Source: Crocinitomicaceae bacterium
Lineage (GTDB): Bacteria > Bacteroidota > Bacteroidia > Flavobacteriales_D > Crocinitomicaceae
Length of the DNA: 64,000 bases
Direction: 5' to 3'
Assembly (NCBI GenBank): GCA_023262855.1
Contig: JALQYQ010000017.1
Location: 37,485 to 101,484 of the forward strand
Below, one piece after another: positions 23,500-34,600 of the stretch. Under the pieces are notes generated by a model. That model did not search any database. It was not told the origin of the DNA and saw only the letters and a list, made by a program, of their open reading frames with translations. The translations under genes and the position numbers were made by a program. Within the stretch, counting starts at the first letter, position 1. Each line of letters opens with the position of its first letter.

Positions 23500-26493
23500 A
23501 TGAAGCATCTTACACTAAGCATTTTATCTGTCCTAATTACAGGATTTACTTTTGGTCAATCGTATTGGCAACAAGAAGTGAATTATACAATTCAAGTAAA
23601 ATTAGACGACAAAAACCACACGATTTCTGGGTTTGATGAATTTGAATACGTAAACAATTCACCTGATAATCTAGATCGCATTTACATTCATTTATGGCCG
23701 AATGCCTACAGAAATGGAAAAACAGCTTTGGGTAAACAACAATATTCGAATGGTGAAACAGCCTTGCGTTTTGGACCAAAAGAAGATTTAGGCAGCATTG
23801 ATTCCTTGGATTTCAAATTGAATGGTCAAACCGTAAAATGGGAATATGATCCAATCAACATTGATATTGCAGTTATTCTACTTCCAACACCTTTGTTACC
23901 GGGACAACGTGTTTCTGTTTCGACACCATTTAAAGTAAAAATTCCTTCTGGTTCAATTTCTCGTTTGGGTCACATTGGACAATCGTATCAAATTACACAA
24001 TGGTATCCAAAACCAGCAGTTTATGACAAAAATGGATGGAACCCTATTCCCTATTTAAATCAAGGAGAATTTTATTCTGAATATGGATCGTTTGATGTTT
24101 CAATCACACTTCCTAAAAACTACGTTGTAGCTGCAACGGGTGATTTACAGACACAATCAGAAATTGATTTCTTAAACGCAAAAGCAACTGAAACACAAAA
24201 ACGTTTTGGTGAATTCTTAGAACAAAAACAAGGAAAAGCTGGAAAAACTCCCTTCCCTGAATCATCTTCTGAATTTAAAACAATTCGTTATACCCAAAGT
24301 AAAGTGCACGATTTTGCATGGTTTGCAGATAAACGTTATGGTGTTTTAAGAGGTGAAATCACCCTTCCTCACAGCAAACGAAAAGTTACCTCTTGGGCAA
24401 TGTTCGTTCCTCAAAATGCTGCTGTTTGGACAGATGCAATCGAATATATCAATGATGGAACTTATTATTATTCATTATGGAATGGTGATTATCCCTACAA
24501 CAATGTTACCGCTGTTGATGGAACAATCAGCGCTGGTGGTGGAATGGAATATCCAAACGTTACTGTGATCGGTAACACGAGCAACAAAGAAGAATTGGAA
24601 GTAGTTATTGTTCATGAGGTTGGTCATAACTGGTTTTATGGAATCTTAGGTTCAAACGAACGCGTGCATGGTTGGATGGATGAAGGGATGAATACGTTGA
24701 ATGAAGTACGTTATGTGCAAACAAAATATCCAGACAATACGCGTCTTTCGGACATGGTCTTAAATGGTTCTTTCCATTTTGAAGATTTAGATCATCACGA
24801 TTTGTCGGATATTGCCTATCGAATGACAGCAGTTATTGGAGAAGATCAGCCAATAGAAACACATTCTGCAGAATTTTCATCGATGAATTATGGAACGATT
24901 ATGTACATGAAAACAGGGTTGGTTTTCTATTATTTGAAAGATTATTTAGGAGAGAAATTGTTTGATGATTGCATGCATGCCTATTTCGAAGAATGGAAAT
25001 TTAAACATCCTCAACCGGAAGACATGAAGGCGACTTTGGAACGCGTTTCGAAAAAAGATTTGAGTTGGTTGTTTCATGATTTAATTCAAACTACGAACCA
25101 TGTTGATTACAAACTTTCTTCAGTTAAAACTTCCGAAAATGGTACAGCTGTAAAAGTGAAAAACAAAGGTCAAGTTGACGGGCCAATTGAAATCAATGTT
25201 TATAAAAACGATCAATTAGTCGAAACGCATTGGATTGAACCAGGGCAGAAGAAATCACGTGCAGATCTAACAACAAAAGATGTTGATCGCGTTGAAATCG
25301 ATGCGTCGAACGACATTCCAGAAATGTATCGTCAAAACAACACGTGGATGGCCAACAAAACATTCAAAAAATTGGAACCAATTCACATGGAATTCTTGAG
25401 CGGATACAATGAAAAAGACAAATCAGAATTGTATTGGACACCAATTATTGCTGGGAATGCTTACGATCAGTTCATGATTGGTGCAGCATTTCACAACATG
25501 GGAATTTCACCAAATCGTTTCCAATATTTCATTGCACCAATGTATTCGTTTGGTCGTCAAATGGTATCTGGAATCGGTGAATTTTCCTACACCTGCTTGC
25601 CAAAAACAGGATTGAAAGTATCACGCTTCGGTTTGTCTGTGAAGTCTTTTAAAAACGATTCATCCTATGCACGTAAACAGGAAGGAGCTTATTTGGCGCT
25701 TGCTCCGTATTGGTTTGCAAAAATTGGAAATCGAACAAATTCACCTATTTCACAATCGTTCTTGTTACAAGGAATTGTTAAAGCAGACATTTTATCAAAT
25801 ACTAGTACAGATTATGTTGGTGGTTTTGCAAAGTATAACTTCAGTGTTAATCGCCCTGATCATAAATTATCTGTGAATCTAAGAACAGATGCGATATTCT
25901 CATCTGAAACTGAAATGGCTCGTGTTACTGCGGATGCAACTTACCGTTTCCGCTATTTGAAAAACACAATGAAACGTTGGGTAGAAGTGCGTGGATTTAT
26001 CGGAAATACGTATCATTACAAAAACTCACTTGGTAATAAAGAATACCGCATGGGAATGTCATTAAGTGGAACTGATGGCCAGCAAGATTTGTTCTTTGAA
26101 GATTATTATTTCGGAAGAGGATTAGTTGATGGAATGTGGTCACAACAGCGCGATGAAAACATGGGTGGATTCAAAAGCACAGCTTATTTTGGAACAACAA
26201 CACATTGGATGGCAACAAGTAATGTTTACTTCCAATTACCAATTCCGAAGTTGGGCATTTTTGGTTTGTTTGCCGATTTAGGAGCTTTCCACAATGGAAC
26301 TTCAGTAACTTCTGCAATTAATACAGGAGTTGGAATGCGCTTAGGAAAAGTCTTTGGATTATACTTCCCTATCTGGATGAGTAAAGAGTTAAACGATTCA
26401 TATGGCAATTCAAGCTATGCTGAAAAAATTCGCTTTACCTTGAAAATGAATATTGTAAACAAAGGAATTAAGTTAAGTTCCTTGATGAACTAA
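23500..26493 (+). CDS. M1-family metallopeptidase with C-terminal outer-membrane-barrel-like region
   Basis: A 997-residue protein with a signal peptide (MKHLTLSILSVLITGFTFGQ). The N-terminal 600 residues are an aminopeptidase N-type (M1) gluzincin: substrate motif GGGMEYPNVTV, zinc site VHEVGHNW (His372, Glu373, His376) and the third ligand Glu 18 residues on in WMDEGMNTLNE. From about residue 630 the text changes to alternating polar/aromatic strands, such as PNRFQYFIAPMYSFGRQ, GFAKYNFSVNRPDHKLSVNL and SNVYFQLPIPKLGIFGLFADLGAF. These look like a beta-barrel of outer-membrane type, not an ERAP C-terminal helical domain. It is probably a surface- or periplasm-facing peptidase tethered by its own barrel (inference). 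The track start at 23452 is a TTG inside the promoter. Confidence 0.85.
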   Translation: MKHLTLSILSVLITGFTFGQSYWQQEVNYTIQVKLDDKNHTISGFDEFEYVNNSPDNLDRIYIHLWPNAYRNGKTALGKQQYSNGETALRFGPKEDLGSIDSLDFKLNGQTVKWEYDPINIDIAVILLPTPLLPGQRVSVSTPFKVKIPSGSISRLGHIGQSYQITQWYPKPAVYDKNGWNPIPYLNQGEFYSEYGSFDVSITLPKNYVVAATGDLQTQSEIDFLNAKATETQKRFGEFLEQKQGKAGKTPFPESSSEFKTIRYTQSKVHDFAWFADKRYGVLRGEITLPHSKRKVTSWAMFVPQNAAVWTDAIEYINDGTYYYSLWNGDYPYNNVTAVDGTISAGGGMEYPNVTVIGNTSNKEELEVVIVHEVGHNWFYGILGSNERVHGWMDEGMNTLNEVRYVQTKYPDNTRLSDMVLNGSFHFEDLDHHDLSDIAYRMTAVIGEDQPIETHSAEFSSMNYGTIMYMKTGLVFYYLKDYLGEKLFDDCMHAYFEEWKFKHPQPEDMKATLERVSKKDLSWLFHDLIQTTNHVDYKLSSVKTSENGTAVKVKNKGQVDGPIEINVYKNDQLVETHWIEPGQKKSRADLTTKDVDRVEIDASNDIPEMYRQNNTWMANKTFKKLEPIHMEFLSGYNEKDKSELYWTPIIAGNAYDQFMIGAAFHNMGISPNRFQYFIAPMYSFGRQMVSGIGEFSYTCLPKTGLKVSRFGLSVKSFKNDSSYARKQEGAYLALAPYWFAKIGNRTNSPISQSFLLQGIVKADILSNTSTDYVGGFAKYNFSVNRPDHKLSVNLRTDAIFSSETEMARVTADATYRFRYLKNTMKRWVEVRGFIGNTYHYKNSLGNKEYRMGMSLSGTDGQQDLFFEDYYFGRGLVDGMWSQQRDENMGGFKSTAYFGTTTHWMATSNVYFQLPIPKLGIFGLFADLGAFHNGTSVTSAINTGVGMRLGKVFGLYFPIWMSKELNDSYGNSSYAEKIRFTLKMNIVNKGIKLSSLMN

Positions 26494-26511
26494 ACTTCCA
26501 TTCAATGATTT

Positions 26512-26543
26512 AAAGCCATTCGTCAATGCGGATGGCTTTTTTT
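26512..26543 (+). terminator. Rho-independent terminator after the M1 peptidase gene
   Basis: The stem aaagccattcg/cggatggcttt with loop tcaatg runs into seven T residues. Confidence 0.9.
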
Positions 26544-26598
26544 GTCCTTGATGTACCAAAACAACTTGCAGGTCGTTTAGCAAGTATAAACTGCGAAT

Positions 26599-27294
26599 AT
26601 GAGAAAACTGATTCCACTAATTTCCATTGCGGGGATTTTACTGCTTCCAAGTTGTTATTGTTCCAAAGCAATTCCACTTTCGGCGGGGAGTCATCCTAAA
26701 TTTCTTCAATCATTGAACTCAAGTTATGTCTATGAATTGTGCTGTGGCAGTGGAGGAAGAACCGGAAATGAAATCTCGGCCTATTACGGTTTTCCATCCT
26801 ATCAATTAACTGATTTGACTAAACATTATGAAGCAACTGGTTTAACAAATGTCAACGGTTCAACCATCGGACAATTCGGTTTACGGTTCAATCATTCCGT
26901 TGCACCCCCGTTTATACGATTAAAAATAATTCGTCTCGGAATTGATTATTCTCATACCAAAAACTCATTGCGCTTTGACGAAACCTCAACAACTCAAAGT
27001 GAATTGAATTTCATTTCCAATCGCTTGATGTTCAACACGTCTATTTATACTTTTGTTACGCTTAAAGGTTTAGCAGGATATTTACAATTGCAAGGAGGTG
27101 CAAATTTCTTTCAAAAAGAGTATGACGGTCCTTCAACTGAATTCAGTTTCACAGACAAGTACTCACCTGTTTATTTCGATTATCAATTGGCTTACGGATT
27201 ACAGTATTTTCTAGTAAATCGACTTTCTTTGTTTGCTGAGGCTGGGTATGGATCAGGAGTTTATTTAAAAACTGGAATTGCTTTTCGATTTTAA
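26599..27294 (+). CDS. Putative outer-membrane beta-barrel protein, unknown function
   Basis: A 231-residue exported protein. The signal could end in a lipobox (ILLLPSCYCSK), with CYCS giving two close cysteines. Further Cys occur in ELCCGSGGR. The rest alternates short hydrophobic strands and turns (IGQFGLRFNHS, IIRLGIDYSHTKNSL, LAGYLQLQGGANFF) and ends in KTGIAFRF, the aromatic terminus typical of barrels assembled by BAM. I recognise no specific family. It lies between two envelope or secreted genes but has its own leader. Confidence 0.65.
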   Translation: MRKLIPLISIAGILLLPSCYCSKAIPLSAGSHPKFLQSLNSSYVYELCCGSGGRTGNEISAYYGFPSYQLTDLTKHYEATGLTNVNGSTIGQFGLRFNHSVAPPFIRLKIIRLGIDYSHTKNSLRFDETSTTQSELNFISNRLMFNTSIYTFVTLKGLAGYLQLQGGANFFQKEYDGPSTEFSFTDKYSPVYFDYQLAYGLQYFLVNRLSLFAEAGYGSGVYLKTGIAFRF

Positions 27295-27346
27295 TAGCCT
27301 TCCAATATTTAACAAATATTAAACACGCTTTTCTTCAATCGTTACT

Positions 27347-27354
27347 TATCTTTG
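27347..27354 (+). promoter_or_regulatory. Probable -7 box (TATCTTTG) for the T9SS protein gene at 27436
   Basis: TATCTTTG fits TAnnTTTG and would give a leader of about 75 bases, long for this window. No strong -33 element is seen. Confidence 0.45.
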
Positions 27355-27435
27355 TAACGGAATTGGTGACCACTCTATGTAAACGCGCCATTCTAATCAT
27401 GCTAAAACTGCAACTAATTTATTTAACCAAATAAA

Positions 27436-28452
27436 ATGGCAGTTTTAAAAACAAACTTATTTTTTCTATGTGCTATCCTCATCGGATTGAACGTGAGTGC
27501 ACAAACCATTAACAATGGTAATTTCAGTAATGGATCCACTGGTTGGGGATGCAACCCAGAAGCTTACAATCCAGAATCAACTTACGGTGGGACAAGCAAT
27601 ACAAACATTGTTGCAGAAGTAGATGCAGAAGCAGGACTTTGTCAAACAGTTTCAGGATTTACAGTTGGATCGTATTATTCAATTTCATTTAAAGCATCAC
27701 GCCGAACAACATGCGGACCTACGCTACAATCAGTTAAATTGAAAATTAACAATAATGCTTTAACTGCCAATATTAGTCGCAATGGTGGTGGATTTAACTG
27801 GGGAATGGAAACCTTTTACTTTGTTGCAACATCAACAAACCATACAATTACGTTTACAAGTAACACAACTGGAACATGTAATTTGGTGTTTGACAACATC
27901 AGTTTAAACGTTGTAAGTGCTTTACCAATTGAATTGGTTGACTTTTCTGCTAATTTGAAAAATGAACGAACAGTTGATTTAACTTGGCAAACAGCATCGG
28001 AAAAGGACAATGATTTTTTCACGATTGAACGTTCAACTGATGGGAAAAACTGGGCTGCAATTCAAGAAATAGATGGTGCTGGAAATTCAACGAATTTGTT
28101 GAATTATGCAACAACTGATTTACTTTCAGAAAAAGGACTTTATTATTACCGCTTGAAACAAACAGATTTTGATGGCGCGTATACTTATTCCGATATCAAA
28201 GCAGTTTCTATCAATAATTCCACATCTGAAATAACTGTATTTCCAAATCCAACGAACGGAAGTTTCACATTAATTCCTGCTTCTAAGGATTCTGCACCTG
28301 CACTTTATACCAATGTTGGAACTGAAGTTCAATCAAGTAATTATTCTATTGCTTCAACGGAAGACGGATTTATTTATGATATCAGTAGTTTGGCGAATGG
28401 TATTTACTTCGTTCGAACAGGTAATCAAACCACAAAAATTATAAAGCACTAA
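27436..28452 (+). CDS. T9SS-secreted protein with carbohydrate-binding-like N-terminal domain
   Basis: A 338-residue secreted protein (signal up to NVSAQ). Residues about 25-155 form a jelly-roll of the CBM4/9 or DUF642 type (INNGNFSNGSTGWGCNPEAYNP, YSISFKASRRTTCGPTL, LVFDNISLNVVSA). A link LPIELVDFSANLKNERTVDL introduces a fibronectin III-like domain, with LTWQTASEKDNDFFTIERS and YYYRLKQTDFDGAYTYSD, very common before T9SS tails. The end (VFPNPTNGSFTL to TTKIIKH) is a T9SS type A sorting domain. It probably binds polysaccharide at the cell surface; no catalytic domain is present. Confidence 0.85.
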   Translation: MAVLKTNLFFLCAILIGLNVSAQTINNGNFSNGSTGWGCNPEAYNPESTYGGTSNTNIVAEVDAEAGLCQTVSGFTVGSYYSISFKASRRTTCGPTLQSVKLKINNNALTANISRNGGGFNWGMETFYFVATSTNHTITFTSNTTGTCNLVFDNISLNVVSALPIELVDFSANLKNERTVDLTWQTASEKDNDFFTIERSTDGKNWAAIQEIDGAGNSTNLLNYATTDLLSEKGLYYYRLKQTDFDGAYTYSDIKAVSINNSTSEITVFPNPTNGSFTLIPASKDSAPALYTNVGTEVQSSNYSIASTEDGFIYDISSLANGIYFVRTGNQTTKIIKH

Positions 28453-28472
28453 GCTTTTTCGTTTTATCCTTT

Positions 28473-28522
28473 AACCTCATTGTTAATTGTTGAAAATTCG
28501 ACGTTAGCAATGAGGTTTTTTT
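28473..28522 (+). terminator. Rho-independent terminator after the CBM/T9SS gene
   Basis: The 14-pair stem aacctcattgttaa/ttagcaatgaggtt (one wobble) with a 17-base loop is followed by T residues. Confidence 0.8.
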
Positions 28523-28606
28523 ATGTAATTTAAGCTTCAAATCAAACCAATTGAATACTGAGTTGTACACTGTGTTTTTTTGGTTCACGTTTCAATAAAA
28601 CAATCT

Positions 28607-31600
28607 ATGAAATCTATTCATTTTTTAAAGTTTCCATTTCTTTTATTCTTCGGTTTATTATTAATGTCGCACGCATGTGACAAGAAAAAAGGTGGTGAAG
28701 AATTCCAATGGGTGGATGAAGTTGTTGTGAACACTGATGATGAACTCATCAAGATGAATTTCACAGGAGATTACAAAGATCAATGGAAAAAGGTAGATTC
28801 CTTGGAACAAAAAGGCTTGTATAAATCTGCTTTAGATGAAGTAAACAGCATTTTTGAAAAAGCAAAAACAGTTGAAAACTCTCCTGAAATTGTAAAGTCT
28901 GTTCTGTACAAACTTAAATTGAGTGATTATTTACGTGAAGAAAACACAGCAATGTCAATCATAGAAGTTGATAGTTTGGCTGCAATTTCGAACTTCCCAA
29001 CCAAACAAATCCTCTACTCTATTTCTGCCGAAGCATACACACGCTATTACAATCAAAACCGTTGGAAATTTTTCAACCGCACTGAGGCAACAGGAATTGT
29101 ATTGAACGACATTCGTACCTGGGATTTAACAACCATCAATCGAAAAATCAGAGAAAATTATGAATTGTCATTGACGGAAGTGAATCGTTTGCAAAAAAGT
29201 GCTTTGAGCGATTACAAAGCGATGTTGAATTATTACGGTGAATCTGTTTTACAACGTCCTACCTTATACGATTTTCTTGCGCATCGTGCCTTGAATTTCT
29301 ACCAAAACACTGAGCTTTCGTTGCCTTCAAGTGAAAAACCATTTGTCATAAACGACAATCGCTATTTTGAAGAAAGCAATACATTCATGGAAGCATCCAA
29401 TCCAACAAAGGATTCTATTTCTTTTTCGAATGATTGGAAAGCACTTCAATTGTTGCGCGAATTAACTGCTTTTCACTTGCGTGACAAATCACATGATGCC
29501 ATGTTCGATTTAGAGTTAATTCGTTTGGACTTCGTTTACTCAACATCAGTGAATGAAACAAAAGATGCGGCTTATGAAATGGCGTTGAAACGGTTGATTC
29601 AAACACATTCAACAACTGCTCTTAGTACAGAAGCACAATTTAAATTAGCGAGTTTATATGCTTCCAAAGGAAATGATTATTCACTTGAAACACCTGAAAA
29701 TCGTTGGAAAAAGAAAGAAGCGCATGAAATTTGTCAACAAGCAATTGCAGCATTTCCGAAGTCGTATGGCGCGGGATTGTGCAAGAATTTGATGGAAACA
29801 ATCGAATTCAAGGATGCAGATTTCACAACTGAAAAAGCCTATTCTTCGAAAGTGAGCAAACGTTGCCTTGTATCCTACAAAAATGTAAATAAACTCTATT
29901 TCCGATTAGTTAAAACAGAAGCTTCATTTAATCAAGCTTACAATTCAAATCGTCAAGAGGAATTGAAACGTTTGTTGCAATTACCAACTGAATACGCGTG
30001 GACATCCGAATTGTATCAAACTGAAGATTTTCAAAAACATCAGACAGAAATTATTTTACCCAACGTTGGACTTGGACACTATTCCTTGATTGCATCGACC
30101 AAAGCAAATTTCGAGTTGGATACAAATTCAATTTCTTACAACACTTTTTACGTAAGCGATTTGGCTTTCATGTACAATTCAAGTTCGACGGAATCTACCA
30201 ATTCAATATACGTAACAGATCGTGAATCAGGAACACCTATTAAAGGCGCAACAGTTGAAGTGTTTACGCAAAAATACGATTACAACTCAAGTAACTATAA
30301 ATACACGAAAGAACAAACACTGAAGACCAATGACAAAGGTTTGGCTGAATTAAAAAACTCAGCAAACTATTCGTATCGCATGTTTAAAATCAGCAAAGGA
30401 ACTGATGTTTATTTCGAAAATCAGAATATGTACTTCTACCGCGAATCGGAAAATGAAAAACCTTACACAACAACAAATTTCTTTACTGATCGTCAAATTT
30501 ATCGTCCTGGACAAACCGTCTATTTCAAAGGTATTCGCATTCAGCACAAAGGAAAGGAACACAAAATTGAAGTCGGAAAAACATCGGAAGTCGTATTCCG
30601 TGATGCGAACTACGAAGATGTGAAAGAAGTGAAATTGACCACAAATGCCTATGGAACATTCTCAGGTTCGTTCGTGATTCCAGAAACAGGCATGACAGGA
30701 CAAATGAGCATTCAAGACGAATATGGTGAAGTTTATTTCTCAGTAGAAGAATACAAACGACCGAAGTTTGAAGTAGAAATGTTGCCTTTAACAGGTGTTT
30801 ACAAATTGAATTCAAGCATCAAGGTTGAAGGAAAAGCGAACACCTTTTCAGGAGTTGCCTTGGATGGAGCAAAAGTGAATTACCGCATCACACGCTCAGC
30901 TTCTGTTCCGTATTGGATGTATTACTATTATAACGTGAACTACGACAATTCGACCAAAGAAATTAAAACAGGAACAGTCACCACTGATGCTGATGGAAAG
31001 TTTGTGATTGACTTTGTGGCTGAAAAAGATCCAACAATCGACTCCAAGTTTTTACCGTATTACAATTACACGGTTTCAGTGGATGTTGTGGATATTACAG
31101 GCGAAACGCATTCAGCATCGAATTACATTTCTGTGGGCGAAACTGCTTTGCAATTGGGAATCAATACGAGTGCAGAAATTGAAGTACATGCTGTAAATAA
31201 ATTTGAAATTAGTGCAAACAATTTGAATGGAGAGCCCGTAAATGCAGCTGGAACGATTAAAGTTCATCGTTTGGAGGACAAAAAACAACTTTATCATGCG
31301 AGTGCTTGGGAGCGACCAGATGTGGAAGGAATTAGCGAAGAGGAATTCAGAAAATTATTTCCATACGATGCCTTTAAGAAAGAGGAATTGACGAAAAAAG
31401 GTGCAATTGAAACAACCGTTTTAGATCGTTCTTGGAATACAAAAACAGCGAAAACCATTGATTTTGTTGGAATGAATTCATGGCTACCAGGAGAATACAT
31501 GATAGAAATTGCGGCAAAAGATTCTTTTGGAGTTGATGTAAAAGAAATTCGTTATTTCTCACTTTTCGATAAAACGAGTAAAAAAGCATCCAAGCGTGAA

Positions 31601-34600
31601 ATCTTCGACGTAAAGATTGTAAGACAACATTGCGAACCGGGCGAAACAGCTGAATTCATGGTTTCTTCGGCAGATTCAAACATGACAATTCTGTATGAAG
31701 TAGCTCAAGATGGTAAAATCATCAAGCGTGAATTTCTTCATCTTTCGAATGCTCAACAATTGATTTCCATTCCAATTCTCGAAAGTCATCGTGGAAATTT
31801 AGATGTCTATTTCACCAGTTTCAAACGTGGTCGTTCGTATGCCGATCGCTCAACGATTTACGTTCCTTTCACTAACAAGGAATTGTCATTTGAATTTGAA
31901 ACCTTCCGCGACAAGCTATTACCGGGACAAAAAGAAGAATGGAAAATTAAAATCAAAGGTCCAAAAGGTGAAAAAGTTGCCGCCGAACTTTTAGCGGCAA
32001 TGTACGATGGATCGTTGGATGAATTTGCTCAAAACTATTATTATTTAAGTGTTTTCAATGCGAATTATTCAAATCGTTATTGGTCGAGTTATTCGTTTGG
32101 AACAGCTCAATCGATGGAATGTTCAAATCTAATTATGAATAGATGTTGTTTTCATGTAAGAAAATATGATGACATGAACTGGTGGGGATTCAATCCTGAT
32201 TATTATTACTACGGTGGAGTTATTACTGGTGCAACGTATTCTTTTAGCAACGCTTCTACAGTTCAGTACGCACCTATTCGTATGGAAGATGGATATGCAG
32301 TTGCTGAGAATAAAGTTACATCAGGCCTTGCATCTAACGGTATTAGAGGACACGACACAAAAAATGTTGAGATCTTAAAAGATAGCGAAAAAGAATACGA
32401 TAAAAATGATGGTCGCTTAAAACCCTTGGAGGAACAGTCGCAAAGTGGAGAAGGTGGTAATCTTGGAGCCGTAAAAGCGCGCACCAACTTGAATGAAACA
32501 GCTTTCTTCTTACCGCAATTATCTACCAATGAAAAAGGTGAGGTAATTGTGAAATTTACACTCCCAGAATCTTTAACAACGTGGAAATTCATCGGTTTAG
32601 CGCACACGAAAGACTTAAAAACAGGCTCGTTTGAAAAAGAAGTAATTGCGCAAAAGGAATTAATGATTACACCGAATGCCCCGCGTTTCTTACGTGAAGG
32701 TGATAAAGTAAAATTCACAGCGAAAGTATCAAGTTTGGCGGGGAAAGATTTAAAAGGTAAAGCAACCTTGCTCCTATTCGATGCTCAAACAAACCAGCCA
32801 ATTGATGCCGCATTCAAGTTAGCAAATGCAGAACGTTCGTTTGAATTGAAAACAGGACAAAGCAATGTTTTGACGTGGGAATTAAACGTTCCAGTTGGAA
32901 TTAGTGCGATCAATTATCGTGTTGTTGCGAAAGCTGAAAGTCATACCGATGCTGAAGAAAACACATTGCCCATCTTATCAAATCGCATATTGGTAACAGA
33001 ATCATTACCGCTTCCCTCAAAAGGAATTGGAACGAAAACATTTACCTTTAAAAAATTGGTAGAAAGTGGTTCTTCATCAAGTTTAGATCATCATTCATTG
33101 ACTTTGGAATACACGTCGAATCCAGCTTGGTATGCAATTCAAGCAATGCCATACATGATGGAATATCCGTATGAATGTGCAGAACAAACGTTTACGCGCC
33201 TTTATTCCAATGCCTTGGCAACAACCATTATGAATTCGAGTCCGAAAATCAAACAAGTGATTGACAGTTGGAAGAATTCCACGCCAGATGCTTTCCTTTC
33301 GAGCTTAGAGAAAAACCAAGAATTAAAAGCGTTGATACTGAAAGAAACTCCTTGGTTATTGGAAGCTAAGGATGAAAGTACGCGCAAGAAACAAATTGCC
33401 TTGTTGTTTGACTTAGCGAAAATGGACAAAGAATTGGACCGCGCTATTGCTAAACTGGAAAAAATGCAGGTTTCAAATGGCGCTTGGCCTTGGTTCCCAG
33501 GAATGCCTGAAAATCGTTACATCACACAACACATCATCACAGGAATGGGACATTTGGATCATTTGAACGTGAAAGATGTACGTGAAAATGAAAAAGTGTG
33601 GGAAATGGTTACTAAAGGTGTAAACTATTTGGATCGAGAAATTCTGGATGATTACACGTACATCGTTGAGCACGACAGTAATTTCACAAAACACAAACAC
33701 ATCAACGAAGACCACATTCAGTATTTGTATGCGCGCAGTTTCTTCAAAGATTTACCGATTGATGCTGCAACGAAAAAAGCCTTCGATTACTTCCAACAAC
33801 AAGCGACGAAGTATTGGACAGATTTCTCGATTTATTCAGAAGGAATGATTGCCTTGGAGACGAAACGTTTTTCAAATGAACCTATTGCAAACGACATCAT
33901 GAAGTCTATTAAAGAACGTGCTATTAACAACGAAGAAATGGGCATGTATTGGAAAGACAACGTTGCAGGTTATTATTGGTATCAAGCGCCAATCGAAACA
34001 CAAGCTTTATTGATTGAAGCATTTGATGAAGTTACGAATGATCAAATTGCGGTTGAAGAAATGAAAGTTTGGTTGTTAAAACAAAAGCAAACGACAGATT
34101 GGAAAACGACCAAAGCAACTGCTGAAGCGTGTTATGCTTTATTATTGAGAGGAACGGAAATTTTGACGAATACTGAACAAGTTCAAATCAAAGTGAATGG
34201 AAAAGCGATCGATCCAAAAGCAATGGGTTCAAGCGTTGAAGCAGGAACTGGATATTTCAAAACTTCTTGGCCAGCGGAACAGATTAAACCAGAAATGGGG
34301 AATATTGAAATCACACGCACAACCGAAGGAGTCAGTTGGGGAGCGATGTATTGGCAGTATTTCGAGGACATTGATAAAATTACATCAGCGGAAACACCCT
34401 TGAAATTGCAAAAACAAGTATTCAAAGTTGAGAATTCAACTGCAGGACAAACAATGGCGTTAATTACCGATCAAACACAACTGAAAGCAGGTGACAAAGT
34501 GCGCGTTCGCATCGAATTACGCAGCGACCGCAACATGGAATACGTGCATATGAAAGACATGCGTGCGGCAGGTTTGGAACCGATGAATGTCTTTACGCAG

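Noticed and set aside
32263-32718. 151-residue minus-strand ORF inside the A2M gene
   Set aside because: Antisense shadow of a conserved A2M region with no start context.
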